In this document: positions 25,856 to 37,760 of the stretch, piece after piece
Position numbering within the stretch: the first letter of the stretch is position 1
Layout: every line of letters starts with the position of its first letter
Source of the DNA: Hydractinia symbiolongicarpus
Taxonomy: Eukaryota; Cnidaria; Hydrozoa; Anthoathecata; Hydractiniidae
Assembly: GCF_029227915.1 (NCBI RefSeq)
Contig: NC_079875.1
Span: 9,421,001 to 9,485,000, forward strand
Length of the DNA stretch: 64,000 nucleotides
Direction of reading: 5' to 3'
Notes under the pieces: model-generated
What the model saw: only the letters and a program-made list of their open reading frames with translations
Database searches by the model: none
Told to the model about the DNA's origin: nothing
Program-made: the position numbers and the translations under genes

Positions 25856-25885
25856 TTCGTTATTATTCGTTATTATTGCTTAAAG

Positions 25886-25891
25886 AATAAA
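25886..25891 (+). terminator. Polyadenylation signal after the small ORF
   Basis: An AATAAA lies 31 bases after the stop of the 25616-25855 frame. It gives modest support that the region is transcribed. Confidence 0.35.
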
Positions 25892-25967
25892 ACCCACGTT
25901 CAAATTATTTGTCTTATATTTTTTTTTGGTGATCGAAAAAATATTTACCGCAAGTGAAAATAATTTA

Positions 25968-26060
25968 ATAAGCGCCCCCTCGAATAAGCGCCGCCCTCGA
26001 TTAAGCGCCGCCCCCAAGGTCAAAAAATTAAATATTTCCGCCGGGGCGCTTAATCGACTC
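25968..26060. repeat. GC-rich short tandem repeat (AAGCGCC type)
   Basis: Three direct copies of about 17 bases (AAGCGCCGCCCTCGATT and variants) are followed, near 26040, by an inverted GGGGCGCTT. The GC content contrasts sharply with the flanks. The arrangement suggests a small mobile or satellite-like repeat with inverted ends. Confidence 0.6.
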
Positions 26061-26069
26061 TTTACAGTA

Positions 26070-26560
26070 AAATCGTTATTAAGCAACACCCAATAACAGA
26101 ATTAAAATGATAGAAATTAACTTGTTCATTCTATCTATATAGCGCCCTTTTTTTAAAGCGGAACACTTTTTGGATAAAACAGTTTTTATTTAAATTATCT
26201 TCTTTTCAACAAGCAGCACAGCGAAAAATAAATGAAAAACACTTGAAGGCTAAAAGGGTACGGAATTTCAGCTTTTTGGCATCGCTCCACATGGAATAAA
26301 ATTGAATGTCAAAATACAAACAAGAAAACGTTCAAACGAATTAACTATCGCGCCGGAAGACCGTCCAGTTTTTGTAATTCTGATTAATTGATTTGTGGCG
26401 AGTTGCTGCAACAATCCTGGTAACATTACCATTAAGCAACGTCTAATAGCAAAATTTAAAGCATCAGAAGTTAGTTTATTCCTACTATCTATATATAGCA
26501 TATTTGTTTTAAAACGGAACATTTTTCAGATGTAAAAGAATTACATCTTAACCTAATCAC
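26070..26560 (+). repeat. Second locus of the repeat found at 18650-19270
   Basis: It carries the same blocks in the same order: CCAATAACAGAATT, TTGTTCATTCTATCTATATA, GCGGAACA, TTTTCAACAAGCAGCACAGC, ATGGAATAAAATTGA, then TTGATTTGTGGCGAGTTGCT and a second partial unit. It is non-coding. The two-unit arrangement matches the other locus, so a two-unit segment may have moved as a block. Confidence 0.6.
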
Positions 26561-26685
26561 GGCACAATCTAAAAAAATATTTGATCTTTTTTCTTACGGC
26601 GAAACTTATCTTCTATTTTTTGTGAATACATGTTTTAGCACATAAAGATATAATAAATTAACATGATTATGACTTCAAAACAATT

Positions 26686-26754
26686 GTTGTGTCCTCAAGA
26701 GGTAATTTTCTTCACCTTGTTTAGGTGAAGAAAATTACCTCTTGAGGACACAAC
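26686..26754. repeat. Perfect 32-bp hairpin
   Basis: Arms 26686-26717 and 26723-26754 are exact reverse complements around a 5-base loop (TGTTT). The sequence is not simple AT repeat, so exact pairing implies either recent origin or maintenance. Confidence 0.92.
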
Positions 26755-27059
26755 GACTGCTTTAATATATAATGCTTAGTTAAACTGCCATAGCAGACTA
26801 ACTTTATCACACTATGCATTCCTTATAACCAGCCTTAAAAAGAGTATTCTGAATTGAAAGATAAAGATTTGAATTTCATTTTTTATTTTATAGTATTGTA
26901 ATTTCACCGTCGCGTGTACGCTTAAAAAGAAGAGAATGTACTTAACAGAATGGAGAGAAGTAAGATTTATAAAGTTTTATTGAACCTGTATTGTGCTTTT
27001 TATATAATAATGGCCACATTTTGTCTGCTTTTCAACAAGGAAAACGTTGTGCAACGGAA

Positions 27060-27122
27060 ACACGAAATGCGATTCATTAAAGACAGACGACCCCGTGGAT
27101 TTTCCCAAGAGTAACCGACTAG
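27060..27122 (+). mobile_element. Helitron-like 3' end fragment
   Basis: It ends ACCCCGTGGATTTTCCC, then a decayed right hairpin arm and CTAG at 27119-27122 followed by T, as in the 141-bp element at 17197-17337. The left end is not clear. Confidence 0.5.
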
Positions 27123-27399
27123 TTTGCTAATACTGTGGTAAAAGAAAGCCTTTACTACTGGGATGGCATTATAACCATCAACCCGACAGACTAACGATAG
27201 ATACTAATGAAGAAAGATAACTCGTGTGAGGCTTTATCAGTTTGAATTAACAAGCCTAAAGACAAAGGTTTTCTTAAAGATAATGAATGATTTGTACATT
27301 TGCGTGTTGTCAGACGTACAAAAAGTGGGCCAAGTTTGATTCAATATGGACAAGCCTGTCAAATGTTACGGAGGAAGGGGGCAAAATCCGTACATTTTG

Positions 27400-28100
27400 G
27401 TTCAGTTAATGCCTTTCGAATCACGCAGTTGGATGAAGATACCATTTTAATGTAAATATCCAAAGTACATAAAATTAAAAATTTAAAAACTTAACGAAAA
27501 CATAAAATATGTTGACATTGTTGTATTCGGGTTTGATTTTATGTTAAAACCACAGTTGCTTATTGCTAAACATAAACAATATGGAAGCTGAAATTAACAC
27601 CTAAAACTCCACACCCTCTCCCCTTTCTGAGTTAAGTGCTGAAGACGAGAAAAATGTTGTAGATATCTGGGATAAGTACGTTGGTTTTCCCATTATTACT
27701 AGAGAGCAATGTTGAATAACATCCAAGTTGTGTTGTGCTGAATGATGTTCCACTTGTAGACAATACGTATGTCGTTTGAGTACATTATAAGTTAAGGGAT
27801 GGCCTGTAAAACCACTGATTTACATTTTAAGCATCTTTTATAATTTTTTTTGGCTAATATAACTAACCCCATTACTGATATTAGCATCTTTCAGATATCT
27901 GCCTACTGTGGGAAGTAGTTTTACAACACTTTCACGTGATAACCTTTAACATGAAACTCTCTGAGTTTTTAAAACCTGAGCCCTGTGTTACAGATACCTT
28001 TCCAGATGCAGAGAGATTCTACACTTGGCCTCCTAATTTGTGGAAATGTTTGAACGCAAAAACTTGTTTTTTAAACACGCAGTTAAAACACTCATTTTAT
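27400..28100 (+). repeat. Dispersed repeat, copy 2 (partner at 24480-25010)
   Basis: It matches copy 1 from the CACGCAGTTGGAT block to the GTGGAAATGTTTGAACGC block, with an extra segment in the middle. The frame at 27936-28181 lies partly inside it and is not supported as a gene. Confidence 0.55.
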
Positions 28101-28485
28101 CAAACAGTCACCCTCTATTATGTAGTGCAAAAAGTACATAAGGAGTTTCAAAATGTCACCGCACGCGAAGTGTTAAGATGATTTTATTAAACAAAGCCAT
28201 AATATTTCTTTCCGTAAACAAATTGTTAAACAAAATTAAATGCAGCATAGCTACATTGACGTCTCTTATTATCTTAAGCTTTTAATAACTAAATACTTTT
28301 TAATGGTATGTAACTTTATAAATTAATTTGCGCTTTCTCCTCATGTCACTTATTTCTATTTTTGTCATAAATGCTATGATTTGAAGCATTAATCAATAGT
28401 TCTTTAGTAAATCGAAACATACTGAATATCAATTTACAATACTTTAGCTGTATCATACCGTTGGTCCTATGATGATAATGTTATG

Positions 28486-28570
28486 TAAAGTAGTCGGCGG
28501 CCCGTAGATGAATTCATGCGTTCACCCGTCCTTTATTTACCGCATTTACACAGACAGGCATACGCATGAG
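28486..28570 (-). mobile_element. Decayed Helitron-like 3' end, minus strand
   Basis: On the minus strand it reads AAAGGACGGGTGAACGCATG, a palindromic AATTCAT region, ACGGGCCGCCGACTACT. This parallels the family end (GGGCGAACCC, hairpin, ACGGGCTAACGACTAGT) with substitutions. Confidence 0.4.
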
Positions 28571-30185
28571 GTTTTAGCATACTGTATCAACACAAGAGAC
28601 TTAACAAAAAAATATGAAGAGACAAAAAAAATCGGAAAAAAGAAACATGTTTGATAAAAACTTACTGTACTTCAGATATTTTGATTCCGCCCTTGTAGTC
28701 CTTGTTTTTGTAACGCGTTTCCTGAAATAATATAACTTTCAATGTCATTTAAGAACATCGACTTTTGGTCTTTAATCTAATTTTTTTATTTTTATAAATT
28801 CTAGTATTCACACTTTTAAGAAATCATAGTATTTCAATGGCTAACAAATAAAATACCTAATAACGTGTACTACAGCAGCTAGCAGTACTACGAAACCGCA
28901 TACCGACAAATTCTGTTCTCGCAACAATTTTTTTTCTATAACAAATTAGTATAAGTGATGTATACTTGATCTTGTTGTTTGATTCTTATTACCACATAAG
29001 AATTTTATTTACGTCATGGACGTTACTGAATACAAATTACAAAATCATCCCAATACTAATTTGTTTCGATTGGAACGTTTAATGTAGCTTCTACATCCGC
29101 TCGTAAAAAAACTAATCACTTTTGGATTTCTAAACAATTAAAGTACAATATTCTTCCGCTTGAATTGCATTTGTTGCATCTTCAATTCAGATCTTAAGAC
29201 CTTTTTGTATACCCGTATCTCGTCTTTCGTGTGCGAAATCCAGGGAGCACTTTTAAGCAAAAACCCATTCCCTACTCCAAACCCGTTCAGCAAACATAAA
29301 TTGGCGTGAAAATCAATCAGACAAGTGCAATATATATTATATTCAGCAAACAGTTATAAACTTTGCCCGGGCGTCGTTTATGTTGTCCAGTAAACCATTT
29401 TTAAATTATTTAGACAGCCACGTCGAAAACGTTCTGTCGAAAGTGTCGTTAAACGCTATATTTCCTTATGGCCATTTCCGTTCTTAAATTTTTAATTCTT
29501 TTATATTGTAAAGGGTAGCAATTTTAAAAAATAAAAATGCTGGTTTACTCATTTTGTTACGATGGACGGTTATCATTTCTGCTGAAGTTGTGTAAACACT
29601 TCATCAAAATGTAGATACATTTTCAAATATTAGCTGACTAATTTGAAAAACAGCAGCTGAAATTGTTGATGGCGCATCATGATAATTTGCAATACTATAT
29701 TTAATACTACAAAAATAGTTTTCTTTATAAAAGATTTGGTTATTCGAACGTTCTGTATGATACACTGCGGAATATCTAAAGCATGGTGACATCAATGATA
29801 GAAATAATGTAAAGAAAAATTCCCTACTCAATCCTATCTGAAACGGAAAAACAGAACACTAAAAAATACCATTATTAAAAAATCCGAAATCCGTAAAAAA
29901 AAATTTCTCAGGTAGGAGAGATAAGTTTTTCTCCATTGCTGAGTTTAACTAAAATTAAGTCAAAGTTTCTGTCACATGATTTTCTGCAAACTTGCTGAAA
30001 GTTTGTCAGCATGACAATTTTAATTAGGTGGTAAAGAATTTGCAAAAGAGATTTAGATAAGCAAATCTTTGCACATACTTCAACTTTTGGAACACGTCCA
30101 AAATAATAATAAAAAAACAAACTATAATCAATTAGACTTTTCTTTAACCGAAACCACAAGTAATTAAATAATGTCAGCCGTTTTG
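28571..30185. other. Non-coding region upstream of the first AbfB gene
   Basis: Short frames on the minus strand (29604-29831, 29908-30159) show no recognisable domain. No repeat family is clear. Confidence 0.5.
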
Positions 30186-30193
30186 TATAAATA
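30186..30193 (+). promoter_or_regulatory. TATA box of the first AbfB gene
   Basis: TATAAATA lies about 200 bases upstream of the start codon. A likely 5' UTR intron fills most of that gap: donor AAG/GTATGT near 30270, acceptor TTATAG at about 30380. That places the start of transcription near 30215-30225. Confidence 0.55.
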
Positions 30194-30392
30194 CAGGTAA
30201 CGCAACCAAGCCAAGTAAGCAGCTCAATTTTTCATTGCTGAGTAAAGGTGAGAAGAATTTACTAAGGTATGTGTTACTTCTGTTATGGCAAATTGATTCA
30301 GTACTGTGAAAAATTTTCACCTTGAAATAGTTAGATACATTTCTTGAATTCAGCGCTTAGCTAAACACTTTTTGTTATAGAAAAGGTGAAAA

Positions 30393-33300
30393 ATGATCCA
30401 GTTTCTTTTATTTACTGTCATGACGGCAGGTGTTTTGTGTAAGTATCATTTCTTTTTTTAATTCCATTTATCTCGGCCTACTTATTAAACTTGTTACAAT
30501 TTCTAAACAGTATGCAAAATTACAAACCAAATCCTTAGACTAGTGTTGTGTTAAGAGTTATATTTAAAACACATGTGATAGTATGCTTGCCCATTTGCTC
30601 TGTATGATTGCTTTGTATTATTCTGTACCCGTAGAAGAAACTGTCTACCAATTATTTTATAATTTATCATCCGTAATGTTGCAATGAAGCCTTTTGGTTT
30701 CACTTTTATACGTGATCAATTTTATGTTCGTTTTCGCTACTCAAAGAATTACCGGATCAAGAATTACTGTTTTCAAAATTAATGCTGCAGCTGATTGCTT
30801 GAATGTATTCTGAAATGATTAAGGCGTAACTTTGTGAATATTTACGAACGTACTCTTTTATTCTTAAAAACACAGTTTAATTGAAAAAGTCAGTGGACAA
30901 GGACCAGTTGTGTTTTTTGTCACAATATGATTGGCAAATGTACACATAATAATATGCTATGTTATCAATTTCTTAACGTGAAACGAGTGTAATTTTTACT
31001 TCTTTTTCAAAGCGCAGTGGAGTAGAAGCCGGTGTTCTGTACTGTTTAGAATGTTTAGCCTACGTGTGACTTCTGAGAACAGTGTAACACATTTAATTCG
31101 ATTTTTGGTAATATATAACATGTAATGTGTCCATTTATTAACTTCAGGTAAAAAAATATTCTGCTCCGCTTCATTGCTTTCACCCATTAACACGGGTTTA
31201 AAAATCTTGATATCGAAGGGATGGGAATACAATAAGAACTTGAGATGGAATACTCAGCTACATATCACCTGTTTTGATGTGTTTGCTGAATTTATTCTTT
31301 TTTTGTGTTATACATTTTTTTCCGTTAACTTACATACAAATTTCGTTAGTGGGTATTTGAGAAAATTTTAACCACTTGTATATATTATTAATAGCTATAT
31401 TTTGAGCCTGCCCGAATTTATAGCCGTGCTACGGATACACGGAATGCGATATATAAAGAACGGGTGAACTGTTGTATTTTTTACGGGCTACCGAATACAT
31501 TTAATTGATTTACTCAACAAATACTTTTTCTGATTGTTGTTATTAGTACCTTGGAGTATAAGTGTTTCTAAGATCCATAAAAACAAAACTGTTTTAAGAC
31601 TGTTTCAATGTAAATTATATCTATGTGTTGTGAATCATGAAACTTAATGTTCATATTTAGCTGTATCTAATTTTGGTCCACAGGAGCTTATATCAAAGAA
31701 CTATCCGAGTTTTCGAATTGGCGAAAGACATGGAAACCAAGTTTACATTATTAATTCTGGAAAACCAAGTTATAAAATTGTTTCAGGTAAATGCTATAAC
31801 AAGTTTCATCCATATCGAAAATTAGGATATAGTAAAAGACGTTGCAGATGACTTTAATGAAATGAATCCTCAAACAGGCAAAACTCAAATTAATCAATTA
31901 GTGTATTTTGCGTTATAAGCACTTTTAATTCAATTGATCTACTAAATAGAAAAGTATATTTTCATTTCTTTTAAAAAGGACTGAATGGAAAGCCTGGAAC
32001 TATCAGTTTCCAATCAGTAACTAATCCACATGCTTATTTACGACATCGTGGGTTTCTTGCATTCGTGGACAGGAACGATAACAGTCAACTTTTTAGAGAC
32101 GATGCTTCATTTATAATCATCATGAACAAATTCTTCAATGGTTATGCGGTGTTTAAATCCTCCAACTATCCACACCGCTACTTACGTCATCAAGGATATC
32201 GCTTGAAACTGCATCGATATGACGGGTCACATCTGTTTAAGCTGGATGCTAGTTTTAAAGTATTAGCGGTTGTACAGCCTATTATGCGTAAGTTTTATGT
32301 TGCTGCAATGAGATAAAGATATAGAAAATGGCGGAGTAGTTTTAAAAACTTGTCTCCTTACTGATTACCTCGTTTGTAGCTACCTTTAAGGCGCAGTATT
32401 GTTAGTTTTGAAGTTAAGGGATGTTTGAAAAAAACTGGCTACTTTTCTCGAGAGTGCAATGTGTTAAAACTAGTGGCTTTATTGGGGGGGAGGGGAGGAG
32501 ATGGAGATTATAGTTTCTTTATTTGTTACAAAATTTTACACTATAAATATTTTTTGGAACATTTGTTGGTAAATGTTTCATGTGATCATTATTTTAATAT
32601 TTGGAATGATATTCTGACTATTACGCCATTAAGCTAACTTGGTGCAAAAACAAAAAAACAAATTAATTTCAGATAAAAAGGCTTGAAAATTTTGAATGTA
32701 TTTTTTAAATCCTTCATTGGTTTTCCAGATGTTAAATTTAAAAGGCTCACTTATTATGTATGACATCGGATCTAGCTCTGTGCCTGGTTTTACATTTAGC
32801 AATTTTTAGCTTAGGGTTAAAAACGTGTTTTGGCCGTTCACTTTAGCGTTTTAAACATTTTACTTAAAATTGAATATTTAATTACTATAATTAGACTCAA
32901 CAACAACAATTACATGATTTAGTGCTATCTGAAGACATAATAGTTTCGCATCAATATCAAAAATTTAAAGACATATACCCCGAGAACATAACCTTGATCC
33001 CAGGACCTGTTGTCTCTTTTTGCGTATCGCACAAAAAGCCCTGAGAACTAGATTGCCCGAGAACCAATAAAGATCTTTCAAAAAGTAAAATGATTCCTAG
33101 CTAAAAATTGGATTTAAATGCCTTAGATTTAAAAATAATATTTATTAAAATTAGTTAGGTATTTTTTGCAATTATAGCTAAGAAAAGTTTTCAATATGAT
33201 AATGTGAAAAAAAAAAAAAACACTCATGTTGGAGGGTTCACATCGTAACAAAGAACATTAATTAAAATTAAGATTAAACAACGTTTTTAAGAAATGGTGG

Positions 33301-34094
33301 AAACGAAATATCTCTTCTGGGTTAAGATAATTTAACAAACAAATTTTTCCTGATACGAAAATCTTGTTGATTTACTTTTAGCTTCCAGTTACTTTGGACC
33401 AAAAACTTTCATATCAAAGAACTTCGCCAGTTACCGAATTGGTGAGAAGCATGGAAACCAAGTTTTCATTGTTAATAGTGGAACTTGTGGCTATAAAGTT
33501 GTACCAGGTAAATATTATTATTGTCATATCTTTACTTACGGTAACCAGTTTTGTAAATGATTAAGGAGTGTCCTACTTGTAAAAATGTCCTTAAAACAGT
33601 TTTTGTCAATGCAAGAGAATGATAATAATGTTGCATTTTTGCCTTTGAAACGCATATTGCTTAAAAATAGTAATGAATTGAAATTGGAATAAATAAAAAT
33701 TGACAGAACATTTCATAACACTGTTCAGTAATTGTGATCGAATCTTATTGATTTCTTCTCTAAAGCTAAATTTCCTTTCACATTTAAAGGACTGAATGGT
33801 AAACCAGGAACTGTCAGTCTCCAATCATTGACTAACCCAAGTGCTTATTTACGTCATCGTGGGTTTCTTGCATTCGTCGACAAAAACGACAACAGACAAA
33901 TTTTTAAAGATGATGCTTCATTTATAATAATTGTCAACAAATATTTCCATGGTTACGCGGCGTTTCAATCATCTAATTATCCCAATCGCTACTTACGTCA
34001 TCAAGGTTATCGTATCAAGCTTCATCCAGATGACGGGTCACATCTTTTTAGGCTTGATGCTAGTTTTAAAGTGTCAGACCCTTCCCATCATTAA
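30393..34094 (+). CDS. Secreted protein with two AbfB (CBM42-like) beta-trefoil units
   Basis: Five exons: 30393-30438, 31661-31786, 31979-32287, 33382-33507, 33790-34094, giving 303 residues with every junction in phase 1. Exon 1 is a 15-residue signal peptide (MIQFLLFTVMTAGVL). Each unit of about 143 residues is one 126-nt exon (first trefoil lobe, ISKNYPSFRIGE type) plus one exon of 305-309 nt (lobes two and three). The lobes carry YLRHRGF, DDASF, then YLRHQGY, DASFK, which are signatures of the arabinofuranosidase B carbohydrate-binding domain. No catalytic domain is attached, so the likely role is extracellular glycan binding; the ligand is unknown. In unit 2 a TAA stands just before a conserved but unused donor (ATGC/GTAAGT). 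It is a paralog of the gene at 48559-52554. Confidence 0.85.
31380..31497 (+). mobile_element. Decayed Helitron-like element in intron 1 of the first AbfB gene
   Basis: A TATATTATTAATAGC start, a GGATACACGGAATGCGAT core, AACGGGTGAACTG and a weak hairpin before ACGGGCTACCGA resemble the family at 17197-17337. The terminal CTAG is lost. Confidence 0.4.
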
Positions 34095-35336
34095 ATGCGT
34101 AAGTTTTTTTGGTTACTAGTTGTATGCCATGGGCATAAATACGAATATCTGGCATGCAATTTAATTTTTAAGTGTTAGTGTGAGCCAACATTTTATTTTT
34201 GACTGGACGATTAAACTTATACCTGTGAAATATGATAAAATGATATAGAAGGAGTACTGTAGCACTACTAGATTCTTAAATTGGTATAAGGTCTAAGACG
34301 TTATTGTTAAAGTACACATTTACAGTTTCTGACATTAGAATTTTGCAAGAAGGTCTTGATTTTCTGAAAATAATTTGAACGTTCTTGTACTTAGGAAACA
34401 TGGTCCTACTTATATTTGATAAGGATCAAGCGCAGAATATAAAGCAAGAAGCTTTCAGTGACTTCACCCGATGTATTTAAACACATTGAATAATTTTAAC
34501 AAAACTTAAACATCAAAACTGTTCAATGAAATGGACACGCCAAAGTCGCTATTTTGTTTTTTTTTAAAAAAAATTCACTTTCATGTCCTATACCTGCCAA
34601 AAATTTGTTCAATCACTTTTGAAAAAAATTATTCTGTTCACATTATTGCACTTGTTAAGTAATAAATTTGCAGCAAAAAATTAACTGAATATTAACTGAA
34701 AAAAGATATTAGATAATTTTTATATAGTCTTTAATAGAACCTCAGTTGAGTTTTTATCAAATGGTAGCAATGTTTTACCAAATAGAGAATTAATGTAGTT
34801 GTTGCACGGCGCAGTTTATGCAATTACATGTAATATTTTCTTTTTAGACAACAATGAAGATTATCACTCTTTGGACAGAGATAACGCGATTAATCGTATT
34901 CTTTTTTATGTAACAGCTTCGTTTGCTGCTTTCTTTTTACAAAGAAAAAAAATTCTTGAAGAATATTTCGTGTTTCTCTTTACAGTAGGGACCTTACGAA
35001 ATAAGGAGGGGACCATTTACGACAAAGAAAGTGGTATTTTGTGATAATACGTATTTAAAGATCATACTATGCTCCCAAAATATTTTTTTTGCTTTGACAC
35101 AAAAAGAACTATTTTGTAGTTGCGGATAAAAGGACAGATATTTTGATAAGGTCTAATAAAGAAGTGTCATATGACTGACAATACTACTGATAAGGGCACG
35201 CTGAGAAAGCGAATATTTTTTTTGAATTAATATATTCAACGACTTTTTCTCACATTTTTTCTTCAGTTTTTTCTGTTTTAAGCGTAACATAAGTTATTTT
35301 GACTTTTCTGCGCTATTCCTGTTTTGATAATTCTAG
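34095..35336. other. Downstream region of the first AbfB gene
   Basis: It contains the 3' UTR or an intron. A frame at 34849-35044 after a TTTTTAG acceptor has a hydrophobic patch but no recognisable domain. AATAAA-like hexamers lie near 34662 and 35153. No further AbfB unit is visible. Confidence 0.4.
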
Positions 35337-35488
35337 GCATCACTGAAACAATTTTTGGTCTAATTTTCATATGGTGGGTTGTCATAAACATTATCATCAA
35401 CGCTGTTGTTGACAGCCCTTGCGCGGATACAATGGTGGTCATGTCAGAAGGAAATGATCAGCCGTTGGGTCATGTAACATTATTTTAG
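35337..35488 (+). other. Possible terminal exon encoding a membrane anchor
   Basis: After a TTCTAG acceptor there is a 50-codon frame in phase 1, ending in TAG at 35488. It encodes a membrane helix of about 20 residues (TIFGLIFIWWVVINIIINAV) and a short polar tail (SEGNDQPLGH). Its phase matches the AbfB exons. The donor of unit 1 (32287) could join it in frame; the donor after unit 2 could not, because of the TAA. It may instead be an exon of an unrelated gene or a chance frame. Confidence 0.3.
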
Positions 35489-37321
35489 GTTAAGATATGT
35501 GTTCTAACGTTTTGTACGTAAAGCTTTAATTTTACGGAAAGGTATTATATATTTTTTTCATACCACTGCAATTAGTAAAAGCAATCGTATACCCGCTGCC
35601 AAAGACGCCTATCGAATAATTTCTGATACCAACTCTGTTTTTTAATGGAACAGTACTTTATGCTAATTTAACTTTAACTTGGCTTTTACTTGCGATCAAT
35701 TTGACGTCGATTTCAATCACACAAGTCGTACAAACGTTAATATATTTTGTTTTATCACTATTTACCATTGGATTAAAAATTATTCTGTTACCAATTCTCT
35801 AGGGAAGTTGGAGGAAAGAATTAGTTAATTGAACCAAATGGTCTGAGTTCTTCTGACCTTACCCAAAATTTAATAAAAAGGCATATTACGAAAAAATGTT
35901 TTGAGTAGAAGCATAAATTTGTTTACCAATTCAAATTTATATAAAATACATGCTTTATATATTGCTTTATTAACTGGTAGCTATTTTGAGCAGGGTTATA
36001 CGGGAAATCCTCTACTCTCATTGTCTAAAAACCCTACACTGCTGGCCTGATACAACACGGTAAAACTTTTAACCTCAGAGTAACCAAATTGGATGCTAAA
36101 AATATAAACAAATGACTTCGCTAAAGAATTGGTAACAGAACTAGCTGCATACAGACTCAAAAACCAACCTACAGTAAATACAAAACCTCGCATTACTCCG
36201 CCAGAAAAACAGCAAAGAATGTTGATAATTTTGAATCCAATGCGTTTTTAATATCATCATTCATAGCAACAATGAGCAATAAGCAAAACAGCGTCAAATG
36301 TGTGTGAGAGACTTTTAAGACGAAGAATAAACTTTCGTTGAGAAAACCTTCTGAAATTCTAAATATGGATATTCAAATGTTTTGTTTTCTTTTTGTGCAT
36401 GTATTTTAAAAATTGATACCATGATATTCAATTCGAACGTTTCCTATATTTACCAAAACTTGATTTTACAACCTCTTTACAAGTATTTCACAAGTCATTA
36501 GGCCAGTGGAATATATCTAAGAACTCAAAATAGGAAAGAAAAAATGTGACGAAATTTTAAGAGAAGAAATGAGATCCGTAAGATTTTTTGCTAGCGCCTT
36601 AGCACTTGTTTAAATCTCTAATTTTATGTGCATGCCTAAAATTCCGCCACTGAAGTTCCCTCAGCTTTTTACAAATTTAGGTCTTCTTCTGTTGCTATGA
36701 TGTGAATACCAAATGGATCATTGAATAAAATTTGATTCAATAGTGCCTTTTAACAAAAAAACACAAGTTACGGGCTTTATCCCCCACAATTCTATCCTTT
36801 TGACCGACGCAGCATATATTTAGATTTGACACTTGCCATAATTCACCACACAATATAGCTAAGTAATGAAACACCGGCAGAACTGATCTTAGACAATTAA
36901 AGACCTAGTAAAAATTACAAATAAAATATTAAATCAGCCTATCAAAGATGAACGAAGATTGTCTCCAGGGACACCAGGGCACACCTATCGTTACTCTGTT
37001 ATAGCAAAAGGGTTACAGAGAATTGTTTATGCTACGAATAAGTTACCGTAGATTAACAGCAGCAAGTTAAATGCCGCAGGGTGTTACCACATGAACGGCT
37101 GTGGTTGAAGTGATAATATGATGACTAAATTTATCACTTCTGTAAAATTTGTAGAAAAACATTTTTTGGCATAATTTTTTTTTAACTTTGAAAAATTTCA
37201 CAATACTTAAACCAAAATTTTGCTATTTGAGCAATATTTTTTAGGAGCAATGCCATGTCGCATGGATACGTTGATGTAATCGATATGTGTTTCAAAAATA
37301 AAGCTACGTTTCTAAATTTGA
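35489..37321. other. Non-coding region
   Basis: A 65-codon minus-strand frame (35996-36193) has hydrophobic stretches but no known domain. I see no gene or clear repeat. Confidence 0.45.
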
Positions 37322-37760
37322 TCAAGAAGTTTCATACCTCCTTGCTTTAATCATTTTGTTCTTAAGCCACCTACATAAGTTTAAGAACACGAATAAGAGA
37401 CCGCGTTTCCAAGTGTTGTAAATCTTCAATATTTCCTTTAAGATTCTCCTTGGATTATTGGTAAAAATGATCTCACCAAAAAGGCTTTGGTCTTTGTTTC
37501 TGCCAAAAAGCAATCTGTTTGGGGTGATGACATAAATGCATTCGAAATCAGCTGTGGCAATGGCAATTAGTTGAAAATCATTGAAGACGTGTTTTTTTTT
37601 CATTAAAACAAAGAGATACGTTCGCTATAAACGCATTCTTATTGACAGAATAACTTCCTTGATTTCGAGTTTTAGTTTTGCATGGTGCGTCATTAATTCT
37701 GACACTCTTTAAATCTTAGCTGGACGTCACGAAGTTACTTGAATTTAACATTATGAAATT
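37322..37760 (-). mobile_element. BEL/Pao-like retrotransposon integrase fragment
   Basis: The 93-codon frame at 37322-37603 contains ITPNRLLFGRN, then PRRILKEILKIYNTWKR. This matches the C-terminal end of BEL/Pao integrases (LTPNHLLFGR, followed by R, a W-K-R block and a leucine-rich helix). Upstream, in another frame (about 37660-37710), LEIKEVILSIRMR resembles the preceding conserved helix, so a frameshift separates them. No LTR is seen; this is a fragment. Confidence 0.5.

Noticed and set aside
27936-28181. 81-codon plus-strand frame
   Set aside because: It lies partly in a dispersed repeat whose partner at 24480-25010 lacks the frame, and no domain is visible.
35996-36193. Hydrophobic minus-strand frame as a membrane protein exon
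   Set aside because: It lacks a recognisable family, and no neighbouring exon in compatible phase could be placed.
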